Assembly: GCA_963682175.1 (NCBI GenBank)
Contig: OY821771.1
Span: forward strand, 16,305,001-16,369,000
Length of the DNA: 64,000 bases
Reading direction: 5' to 3'
DNA from: Triglochin maritima
Lineage: Eukaryota > Streptophyta > Magnoliopsida > Alismatales > Juncaginaceae
The notes below the pieces were generated by a model. It did not search any database. It had not been told where the DNA came from and worked only from the letters and a program-made list of their open reading frames with translations. The translations under genes were made by a program, and so were the position numbers. Positions 46,459 through 56,180 of the stretch are shown piece after piece (within the stretch, counting starts at the first letter, position 1; every line of letters begins with the position of its first letter).

Positions 46459-46463
46459 ACTAC

Positions 46464-46565
46464 CTAGAAGCATATCAAGCATTTTTGTTCCTTTAGTGAA
46501 TTTTTCTAGATCTTTTCTTAGTTGAACATTACATGCCTTAAGATCTAGTTTTTCAACATCAATGG
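46464..46565 (-). pseudogene. Element G: gag coiled-coil remnant
   Basis: The minus strand reads PIDVEKLDLKACNVQLRKDL then TKGTKMLDMLLGS, like the coiled-coil/EKF-KG-LD-LLG part of SIRE-type gag. It continues across element E into 39183. It is joined directly to LTR sequence at 46566, so the LTR end, primer site and gag start are deleted. Confidence 0.65.
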
Positions 46566-47872
46566 GTGTTGCTTACGCCTTCACAATCCTCTACCCGTTC
46601 TGGGCCGGGAGAGTGTGGCTTTACAAAGCAAGCTCGCGAAGACCCTCGTCGAGCTGTGTTTCTTCCACTCACAGCCCGAGAGGGATGATCATCGTTATGG
46701 GCCGAGATGAACCTTACAACCTTTGACACCAAAAATAACAAGAGTATCAACACTCTAACTTTGAGCATACTTGAGTAGGATAAGATTTGGGATTTAAAGT
46801 GTGGAAGTTTGAGCTCTTGAGTGTGTGAAATGGGATCCTTGAGTGGGAGGATTATCTCTAATGTAATAGGAAAATAGATGTTGGAGAGTTATCTCAATAA
46901 GGTGTGTGGACATCTATTTATAAGCTCCAAGAGAGATATAACCGTTGGGGAAGATTTGGTAAAGGTTTGTGTAAGTTACACAAAATAGAAAACTAAGTTC
47001 GGTAAATCTGTCATAAATCGGTCGACTGACACAGGTTCAATGGTCGACCGTTTCCATGAAAATAAGGAAACATTCGAACCAAAAAAAGATATCGTCGAAC
47101 CAGATGTCTACAACTTAAGTTAACGGTCAAACTAAAACTAGGGGCATTCGACCATTCCGAGGGGTTTGACCAGGTAAAAGGTCAATCGGTCGAACATAAG
47201 AATAGAATTTGTCCAACCAAAAACAATAGGGACTTTGAGCAAACACATTTCTCTACATCCGGTCGACCATTTTTTCTTGGCAACATTCGACCAGTGGCCA
47301 AGACCAAAATGGGGGTTAGGAGAAACTATACCTATACGATCGTTGTAGAATACGACAAGAGTATCTGTCATACTGAAAATACAAGTATATTGGTCGACCG
47401 AATGATCATAATAGGTCGACAGTGGAACTTAGTAAAATCAATTTTGGTAAACCGATTACGGTCAAACGGAAAACTCGTTTCGATCAACCTTTTTGCACAG
47501 AGAGGTTAGCTTTAGTTTGAGTGATTTTCCGACATAGGTTTGGGTGATCTATTTAAGTCCAAATGATGTCAAATTTGGTGTGTGTGAGTTCTACAACGAA
47601 CCCAGTGTGTTTATGAATAGGTTACAACTCTTGTATGCTCAAGTTCATATAGATTCCTAAGACTTAAATAAAAGTAAAATTACATGTCTTCAATTAGGTT
47701 GATTACATGTCTTGACTTCATTCCATTCTTCATTTAGTCTTGATCACCTGTAGATGTTAGCACAATACAATATATATTTTATTCCAAATCTGTGTTACAC
47801 TACATTTGATTGTGATTAAGATTAGGTTAGTTAAATCATCAAAACACAGATTAAGGCCAAATATCTAACATA
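46566..47872 (-). repeat. 5' LTR of element G, truncated
   Basis: On the minus strand it starts TGTTAGATATTTGGCCTTAA at 47872. The TATA complement is at 46915-46922 and GGTCGACC-type sites lie at 46990-47490. It lacks the last ~100+ bases present in 36960-38406. Confidence 0.8.
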
Positions 47873-48184
47873 TATCACTTATATATATCATCTATCCAGT
47901 TTGTGGCATATTCGTAAGCATGACTTTTAATATATACAAGACGTGATACACATAAAAATAAATAAATAACCGATATAGAATATTGAGTCTTAAATATAAA
48001 AAATTAATGTATTAATTTGATTTTTTTGTGAAACGAAAAATGCTCGGTGAGACTCTCCAACCACATGAATTGGATTTTTGATCTCGTTGATCGAAGATGT
48101 CGCCAACTAAAAAGCTTAGAAATCGGAAGTGAGCTCTTGAATGCCTTGATAATTGGGATTCACTAGCCCACAAACTGAAAACAA
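47873..48184. other. AT-rich sequence with nothing recognised
   Basis: The stretch lies between the G LTR and the H LTR. I see no open frame of note, no terminal repeats and no match to other parts of the window. Confidence 0.5.
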
Positions 48185-49870
48185 TGTGTTTCTAAAAGTA
48201 TTCGTTTATAAGTCATTTATAATGAATTGAATGTACGAATATTTTGTTCTTTGATTAATGTACGTATTCATCTTTTGCATATGTTAAGGAGGAGGCTCTT
48301 GATCATTTACCCTAGAGCTCTAAAAGATAATGGTTTACATAAATCAAAAGTAATTCACAATCATGGTAAATAACATGGAACATTAATTATCAAGATAAGA
48401 TTGTCATGTTGGTTAAAGAATATTGTTACTCTACAAGTATTTAACAACATGAGTATATCAAATAGAAAATATTTTCTTTCATATATATGGAATAGACCTA
48501 ATAAATGAAAACATTACGAAATTGTGTTTGTGTCATTAATGTTTTCATTGTGTTTTTGAATCCTAGGATATGAGACCTATATCTTTTTACACGAGAAGTA
48601 TATAATTTGAATATTATCAAAAACTATCATTGTGTATAGTGATAAAGATATTAATTGGTTATATATGACTTGTGTTGGAAAATATGATATGTCGAAAGAT
48701 TATCATTGCCCCTCTTAACTTGAATGGTGATATCAAGGGGCCCATTGATAAAGAGGAATTGTAATGTGCACAATGTAACTTATGTATAGTTACATATTTA
48801 TAATTAGCTTAAGAGATCAACAAAAAGAATATATATAATACCAAGATTACATATTCCTACTTTTTATAATATTCGTAATATTATAAGGCAAGGGAAAGAC
48901 ACAAGTGATATTATTATGTATCACTAAATGGACCGTGTTCTGTTCAAGTGAGCAAGACATCTTTGTTATTTGGGTAACTATAATGTGTAGCTAGATACCG
49001 CTTATAATTTATGATATAAAGTGTTTTATATCATTGCCAACATAACTTATATCCTCCTATAGGTCACACCATAAAATTGGGAAACAAGAAATATAATTTT
49101 GTATTTTATATGATGTATCGAAATGAAATGCGTGGTACAATAACAAAAATAATATGTCGTGATTATGACATGGTTAGAATAAAATAAATTTGTATGAGAT
49201 GTATATATTATGGGGTATAAGGTTTTGACATTTTATATTATAATATATTACATAATATAATGTAATCCGTAATTATCGTAACATATAAATTTGCTAAAAC
49301 CCCAAAGCTCACATTTTGTTGGATATTAATCCAAAATTTGTGAAGGCAAAATCAGGTCAAAATGGTAGACCGTTTCGTGACCGATCGACCGAAATCTTTG
49401 AAACGGTCGACCGGATGGAGATCGGATAGATGCGTCGTTCCACCAAAATTATCAGGAACTTTCTTTGTAAGAAAAAGGTCAACCTGCGTGAAACGCCGTT
49501 CGACCAAAATTATCAAGGACTTTTCCTGATAGAGAATCGGTCGACCGTTTGGCGTTCAGTCCGACCGAAATTATCATTGAGGTAACTAATTGGTCAACTG
49601 ACTAGGCTTTCGGTTGACCATTTTGCCCACAATTTTGCACATATTAATAAGAGATTTTGCTGAGTAATGGTTGGATTTAATCCACTTTGGTCAAAGGAGG
49701 TTATGGGATGATGATGTGTCAAAATATGATTTGTTTAGAAGGGATATTAACAAGAGATCATGGGTAATTGAATGCAAAATTCTCTCCTCCTTTTCTTTCT
49801 CCATCTCTTCCATCTGAAAATTCTCTAGATTAATTAAGGTGTTGGAGATTATGTTTTTTTGGAGCATTGA
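48185..49870 (+). repeat. 5' LTR of element H, 3' truncated, TATA box deleted
   Basis: It matches 56181-57910. Compared with the 3' LTR it lacks about 68 bp (the equivalent of 57744-57811), including the TATA box, at a TAA microhomology near 49766. It also ends at ggagcattga, where the CACTA end starts. GGTCGACC-type sites are present at 49370-49620. Confidence 0.85.
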
Positions 49871-50205
49871 CACTAGTGCAGAAAAGGGAATAGTCAACAC
49901 ATACTAGACGTCAGTCGCCCATATAGCCGACATCTAAAGGTATAGACGTCAGCTATTAAAATAGTTGACGCCTATGGGATACTCTAGACGTAGGTTGTTT
50001 TAATAACCATTGAAACTGACGTCTATACCCCGACGATTGACCTATAGACGTCGGATGTATTGTATACCCGATGTCTATTCCCCCAAGACGTTGGGGTATA
50101 GACGTCGGCAGGGAAATATAGCCGACGTCTATAGGTCTTATAAGTCGAACCTTGTTTCAGTTTTTTATCTTTTATCCCAACAAAAACCCAAGAAAACCCT
50201 AGCCC
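49871..50205 (+). mobile_element. CACTA terminal fragment replacing the 5' part of element H
   Basis: It starts exactly with CACTAGTGCAGAAAAGGG, followed by direct and inverted copies of a motif near AGACGTCGG/CCGACGTCTA to about 50140, then a short non-array stretch to about 50205-50215. The array is related to those of the window-end CACTA copies. No transposase and no second terminus are present. Confidence 0.82.
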
Positions 50206-50215
50206 TTGCATGTTT

Positions 50216-51260
50216 AGATATGGATGACTTTGTAATAAATATTTCAAACTCTTGCTTGTCTTTATCGAAGAATGAAATTTTCTATGCAAATGCTTTCATA
50301 AGAAATGGACTCTATTTGCTTGAATTAAATAATAGACAAATGTTAAACATCAATATCAAAAGACTTAAGACGACTCACATGAATGATACAATCTTATGGC
50401 ATTATCACCTTGGTCACATCAATGAAAAACGCATCAAGAAATTGTAGGAAACTAACCTTTTTGGTCACATTGATTTTAAATCATTGGAGACATGCGAACC
50501 TTGCCTTTTGGGCAAAATGACCAAGCGACTTTTCAAGAAGAAAGGTCCAAGAGCGAAGGATTTGCTGGATTGGATACATTCCTATGTATGTGGTCCAATG
50601 AGTACAAGTGCAAGAGATGGTTATAAGTATTTCATTACATTCACAGATGATTATAGTCGTTACGGTCACATTTATCTAATGACAAACAAAACTGAATCCT
50701 TTGACAAGTTGAAAGAATCAAGAATGAAGTAGAGAACCAACTCAATAAGAAAATCAAATCTTTACGAACCGATCGTAGAGGTGAGTACTTGAGTACCAAA
50801 TTCTACTCATTCCTAAAGGAGTGTGGTATTATACCACAACTCACTCCAGCCGGAACACCTCAATGTAATGGTGTGTCCAAACGGAGATATAGGACATTGC
50901 TCGATATAGTTCGATCAATGATGAGTCGAGCTGAATTGCCACTTTACTTTTGGAGCTATGCACTGCAAGCTGCGACTTACACACTGAATAATGTTCCATC
51001 CGAATTCGTAGAGAAAACGTCATATGAGTTGTGGAGTGGTAAAATACTCAAGCTCAAGTTTCTCATGATTTGGGGTGGTGAGGCCTACGTCAGAAGATTG
51101 ATGTCGACCAAATTTCAACCAAAAGCTGATAAACACTTCTTAGGTTATCCTCGTGAGACAACATGATACTACTTTTGGCATAAGACCTCCAATCGAGTGA
51201 TTGTCTAGAGGGATGTTGTGTTCTTAGAGAAAGAGTTTCTCAATTTTAAGAAGTAGAGGG
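50216..51260 (+). pseudogene. Copia GAG-pre-integrase and integrase (element H)
   Basis: Pieces in several frames: DDFVINISNSCLSLSKNEIF, LWHYHLGHINEKRIKKL (stop), CEPCLLGKMTKRLFKKK, YKYFITFTDDYSRYGHIYLM, a frameshift near 50720, LRTDRRGEYLSTKF, AGTPQCNGVSKRRYRTLLDI, YALQAATYTLNNVP, and a C-terminal FLEKEFLNFKK. The catalytic aspartates (FTDDYS, TDRRGEY) are present, but the catalytic glutamate before RR is lysine (VSKRRYRT). No gag or protease precedes it. Confidence 0.86.
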
Positions 51261-52338
51261 AGTAGAGTTGTGCTTGAGGAAACTCAAGATACTCTACAAG
51301 ATCATGATGTCAATGATAGCATTCAAGATCATGAAGACCCAACCGAGGTTCCTTTGGTCAGTGGGAATATGAAAAGCAACCATCGCAAGCAATTGTGAGT
51401 GAAACTCGATCATCCTTGCCTAGTGTACGTTCAAGAATTGAACATGAGCCAATTCCGCAAGAAATTGTGGAAGAAGTTCACGAAGTACATGTAAAACCAG
51501 TAGAACTTAGAAGGTCAACGAGGGAAAGAAAGAAGCCCGATAGGTATTTGGGACTTCACAAAATCATGGTACTTGATACCGATGATCCCTCGACCTTTCA
51601 AGAAGCAATGGAAAGCAAAGACTCAAAACTATGGTTTACAACCATGTAATCCGAAATACAATCCATGTATGATAATCAAGTATGGGACTTGGTTGACCTT
51701 CCTCAAGGAAAGAAAGTTGTTCAAAACAAATGGTTTTTAAGAAGAAGATGGACATGGATGGGAACATGACAACTTACAAGGCAAGACTTGTAGCAAAGGG
51801 TTTCACTCAAATTCAAGGAATTGACTATGATGAAACTTTTTCACTAGTTGTCATGTTCAAATCTATTCGGATTATGCTCGCTATTGCCGCATTTCATTAT
51901 TATCAAATGTGGCAAATAGATGTGAAAACAGCTTTCCATAATGGGAACTTGGAGGAGAACATGTACATGGTAGAACCTCAAGGTTTTGAAGATCCAAACA
52001 ATAGTGAGAAAGCATGCAAGCTTCAACGATCCATTTATGGATTGAAGCAAGCATCAAGGAGTTGGAACAAACACTTTGACAAAGAAGTCAAAATGATTAA
52101 CTTCGTCCAAAGTAAGGAACAATCTTGTATATACAAGAAGGTCAGTGGGAGTCACATAGTGTTTCTGATCTTATTTGTCGATGACATACTCCTCATGGAA
52201 AACCATATCTCTTTGCTAGAGCAAACGAGAAGCTCATTGAAATCTGCATTTTCAATGAAAGACATGGGTGAGGCTCATTACATCTTGGGAGTCAAGATAT
52301 ATAGAGATAGACCTCGTAGACTCATTGGCCTAATTTAA
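51261..52338 (+). pseudogene. Copia linker and reverse transcriptase, first part (element H)
   Basis: After a linker, RT starts at about 51510 (RRSTRERKKPDRYLGL, FQEAMESKDSKLWFTTM, stop, SEIQSMYDNQVWDLVDLPQG). The long open stretch 51730-52338 holds KARLVAKGFTQIQGIDYDET, MWQIDVKTAFHNGNLEENMY, RSIYGLKQASRSWNKHFD and the catalytic box LILFVDDILLM with both aspartates. It ends at HYILGVKIYRDRPRRLIGL, where a foreign segment begins; RT resumes at 55313. Confidence 0.9.
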
Positions 52339-53812
52339 CGTAGGCGAACTCTATCAGTGGCAAATAAACATCCTAATGTCCTGCCCAATCCAATGTGCAA
52401 GCTCTCAGCATATCTTCCAAGGTCTGGATCGTCCTCTCTGACTGACCATCCGTCTGTGGGTTAAATGTTGTAGGGAACTTCAACAACGTTCCTAAAGACT
52501 TCTGCAGACTTCGCCAAATTCTGGATGTGAACCTAGGATCTCAATCCGAGATATTGCTCACTTGTACGCTGTGTAGTCGGGCAATCTCCTCGATGTACAA
52601 CTTAGCTAGGCTCGCCAAAGGTAATGTTATCCTGATCGCTAAGAAGTGTGTCGACTTAGTCAGTCGGTCCGTCATGAAAACTTTTCGTCTTCGACAACCC
52701 TGTGACAATCCATCATCACATGGTCCCACTTCCACTCCGACAGCTCGATCCTCTGCATTGGATTTGGTGGTCTCGGGTGCTCAATCTTCACCTGCTGACA
52801 GACCAGACATCTGGACACGAGCTCTGCAATATCTCACTTCATGCCTTTCCACCATAAGTTTCGCTGCAGATCCTTAAACATCTTCGTGCTCCTCGAGTGA
52901 ATAGAATACCTGGCTCGATGCGCCTCCTCCATGATTTCTTTCCACAAATCATCCACCTTAAACACCCAGACACGGTTCCTGAACCTCAGACCTCCATATA
53001 TCCCCATACTAAAGTCAGATCCTTCCTTCGCAGTCAACTGCAGCAGGCTGGCAAACTCATCATTTGTACTCTGGGCCTACACAACCCTCAAGACAATCTG
53101 TGGCTCTCAGTCCAGCAATCACTGACCCCTCCGATTTCCCCAAAAACGACTTCCACTCTGCTAGGGTCTCGATCAGTCTCCACTCCTGAATGCACAAACC
53201 GGCTACAGAAACCTTCACCTTGCTGGTAAGGGCATCTGCTACTGAATTCGCCTTCCCCAAGTGATAGGAATTGGTGAAGTCGTAGTCCTTGATGAACTCG
53301 AGTCATCTGTGTTGCCTCATATTCAGCTCCTTCTGCGAAAAAAATAATACTTCAGACTTTGATGGTCGGTGAAACCATCAAAGTGCTCTCCATAAAAGTA
53401 GTGACTTTAGGTCTTCAAAGCATGAACCACTACTGGCAGCTCTAAGTCCTGCGTGGGGTAGTTCTTCTTGTGCACCTTTAGCTTCCTCGAAGCGTACACT
53501 GCTACCTTCCTGTGCTGCATGAGCATGCAACCCAAGATGATCCTTAATGGATCGCTATAGATTACATACCCACCACTGCCACTTGGAAGAGGCAGAATCA
53601 GTGCAGTCGTTAGTCGTCTCTTCAACTCCTGGAAGTTATCCTCACAATTCTGGGACCAAACAAACTTGTCACCCTTCTGTGTCAACACCGTCAGTGGTGA
53701 AACAAGTCTGGAGAAGTCCTAATAAAATGACGGTAGTAGCCTGCCAGTCCTACAAAACTCCTGATCTCCATCATGCTCGTTCGTTGAGGGTCCACACACT
53801 TCCACGTCATAA
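52339..53812 (-). pseudogene. Chromovirus RT end, RNase H and integrase fragment
   Basis: From 53812 down: RT end (DPQRTSMMEIRSFVGLAGYY), RNase H (53688-53260; FVWSQNCEDNFQELKRRLTT, YSDPLRIILGCMLMQ, YPTQDLELPVVVHALKT, GKANSVADALTSK), integrase (53037-52339; a zinc-finger region, MTDRLTKSTHFLAIR, PQTDGQSERTIQTLEDMLRA). Stops and frame changes throughout. It complements, in domain content, the gag/protease/RT-start fragment at 14926-15975, but I cannot say whether they come from one element. Confidence 0.87.
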
Positions 53813-54389
53813 AATCAAATCCGATCTCATGGACAACGCCACACCCACCGGAGTTGTCGCTAAGGCCGCCACTTACCGGGTTGTGCCACAGTCGGGCTAC
53901 CTGCCGGAATACATCGTCAGACAGTCATCATCATCGCCACTCAGTCGCATGGTCCTTCCTGCCTCCACTCGGCCGCGCAAGATCCCTCTTGCCGCCACTC
54001 GGTTGCGTGGGGCACATCATCGTCGTCAAGCGCAATCGATCGTATTTGTCGCCCATAAGGTTGGCTGATCGACTCATCCAGTCCGAAGTTCGCTAGGTCA
54101 TCTTGCTCCATAGAGCTGTGCAATATCATGCATAGGGATCCACAATCCCTCAGGTCTACTACTCTAACAAGAGTCAATGACAAGCTCTATGCTACGTCAT
54201 TGTCCATAATAGAGAGGTGGCTCGTGCCCTAAGTATCCACACTCTTCCACTCAGCAGTCCCTAGGCAGGCGTGATCATCGCACCCACCATCACCTCCCTG
54301 CTCATGCACTATAAGTGTGGTTTCCGTTGACACGGGTTTCCATGGACAGAGTTGATACTACACAAGGCAAGGACTAAATTCTGGGCACA
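53813..54389. other. Unassigned sequence of higher GC content
   Basis: It lies next to the chromovirus fragment. It contains a short repeated block (ccgccactcgg-type words near 53956-54015). The open frames in both directions have no recognised motif. It may be more of the inserted element. Confidence 0.3.
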
Positions 54390-54800
54390 ATTGGTCAACC
54401 AAAAATGGCAAACCGGTCGACTACTCCCAATAGATAGGGAAACGTTCGACCGATCTCTCAAATCGGTCGAACACTGGGCGTAGAACTTAAGTCACAACTG
54501 TCGAACAAAAGGTCAAAGGCAGTCAGACGTTTAGAAGGTGTAGGCCTCAAATAAAGGCAAATCATTTGGGCAACGATCGAATGGCAAATGGGTCTCGTCC
54601 AACCAAAAATAACGAGAGCTTCCTACATCCAAACAGACTTCAACCGGTCAAACTAAAGATCAAGAGAGGTCAACTGTTTAGAAAGTCAACGCTCATGAAA
54701 GGTCAAAACTATAAGGCAATGGTCGAAAACACGAAGGGCTCGTTTGACTGGTGTTGGGCCAAACATAGCAAACATACAATGACCGGTCGACCATTCCATG
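54390..54800. repeat. Isolated array of GGTCGACC-type sites
   Basis: Sites such as accggtcgactac (54414), gttcgaccgatc (54450), atcggtcgaaca (54463) and accggtcgaccatt (54782) recur with acttaagt words also seen in SIRE-like LTR arrays. No LTR borders or TATA box were found around it. Confidence 0.55.
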
Positions 54801-55312
54801 ACAGATACATGCATGTCCAATGTCACTGGCGACACTAACAACATCTCATACACCTTGTGTGATAATACTAACAAACTTGGCATACCTATCACCCAGGCCG
54901 AAGCTTACGAACCGTCGTCGATGATCTCTACTTCACTTCCTCGCACTTCCAGCGAATCTCTTCACACCGAGCTTCACTCTTCCTCCCGGGTTACGCACAC
55001 GTCTAACGTCTTTCCTTGCTTGTGCCACCACCGTCGGCCGAGCTCCAGTAGCCTCTACTAGTCTCCAAAAATGGGGAAAGAGAGGGAGATAGATAGTGAG
55101 AGGAGTGGAGAGCAATTGGTTGGAGTGAAAAATGAGAGAGAGAGAGAGAGAGAGAGATTTCCCCTCTTAAATCCCCCACTCCTCCAAGCATGCAACCCAT
55201 GCCTCCACCATTCCCTCAACACCCCAACCATACTCACCATACCTCCCCTCAACAAACCAAGACAAACCCCACCTAACCATCTTCCCTAAACACCATCAGC
55301 TCCTAAGTGGAG
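54801..55312. other. CT/GA-rich segment at end of the insert in element H
   Basis: It contains a GA microsatellite (about 55133-55158) and pyrimidine-rich flanks (ccacacct, ctcaacaaacc words). It ends where the element H frame resumes (about 55313). It may be an LTR or UTR remnant of the inserted element; this is a guess. Confidence 0.3.
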
Positions 55313-56084
55313 GGTTTGGACTTAACAATGTGCCAATGAGTATGGGTGTGCAACTCAAGAAGTCTCAACATGCAATATCACGTAAAGGCTTAGAGTACAT
55401 GAAAGACATGTCTTATGCTTAGGCAATAGGATCGATCATGTACGCGATGACTTGCAAAAGACCTTATGTCTCGTATGCTCTAAGCATGACAAGCCGTCAC
55501 CAATTCAACACAAGTCCTGATCATTGGACTGCGATTAACAATATTTTGAGATACATTAACTAAACCAAATGTAAATTTCTTGTTTATGGAGGACAAATGG
55601 AGCTAGTGGTCGAGGGCTACTCGGATGCGAGTTTCATAAGTGATCCAGCCGATAGGAGGTCTCAATCAGGATATGTCTTTCTTCAGAATGGTTGAGCCGT
55701 GAGTTGGCGTAGTTGGAAACAAACCACTACAACTGACTCAACCACTGATTTTGAAGTAATGGTTGTCATTGAAGCGAGCAAGGAAGGATTAAGAAGTTCC
55801 TTAAAGAGTTTGGAATAGTTCCCTCGAGTGAGTGACCCAGATAGCTATTTTGCGACAGTAGTGCATCTATTTTGCAAGTGAAGGATCCTAAATCACATCA
55901 CAATGTGAAATACATGGACCGCAAGTATTTTGTCACTCGTGACTTCATCGACGAAGGCAAAATAAATATATTATGGGTGGACACAAACAACAACACGGCT
56001 AATCTATTCACCAAACCCTTGTCCCAAGCCAAATGCGAAAAGCATTTCGAGTCCATGAGTTTGATGAACCATAGAGTGTGTTGA
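55313..56084 (+). pseudogene. Copia RT end and RNase H (element H)
   Basis: It resumes with NNVPMSMGVQLKKSQHAISR, then SIMYAMTCKRPYVSYALSMT, GYSDASFISDPADRRSQSGY, SWRSWKQTTTTDSTTDFEV, and an open end at 55872-56084 (VKDPKSHHNVKYMDRKYFVT, TANLFTKPLSQAKCEKHFES). Several stops (near 55421, 55560, 55697). A few codons expected between the two RT parts are missing at the insert. Confidence 0.88.
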
Positions 56085-56180
56085 TGAGTGAGATAAGAGG
56101 GTTATCCTAGTTATTATAGTTTATACATTGTGAATGTATGTGAAAGAAGACTTTGATAACAAGTGAGAGATTTAAAGGAA

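Larger units (their letters stand above)
36960..47872 (-). mobile_element. Element G: gutted SIRE-like Copia element, host of element E
   Basis: Minus strand: a truncated 5' LTR (46566-47872), a gag remnant (46464-46565 continuing at 39183), a SIRE-type 3' non-coding region with purine tracts, and the 3' LTR (36960-38406). All of pol is deleted. Element E lies in the middle with a near-perfect TSD; deleting it restores a continuous gag-like frame (LDMLLGS/ERQSLDKHGI). Confidence 0.78.

Noticed and set aside
52527..54068. Plus-strand ORFs of 110-173 codons
   Set aside because: They lie antisense to chromovirus integrase/RNase H or in the adjacent GC-richer DNA, with no recognised motif.
55058..55289. 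ORFs around the GA microsatellite
   Set aside because: Low-complexity translation of GA/CT repeats.
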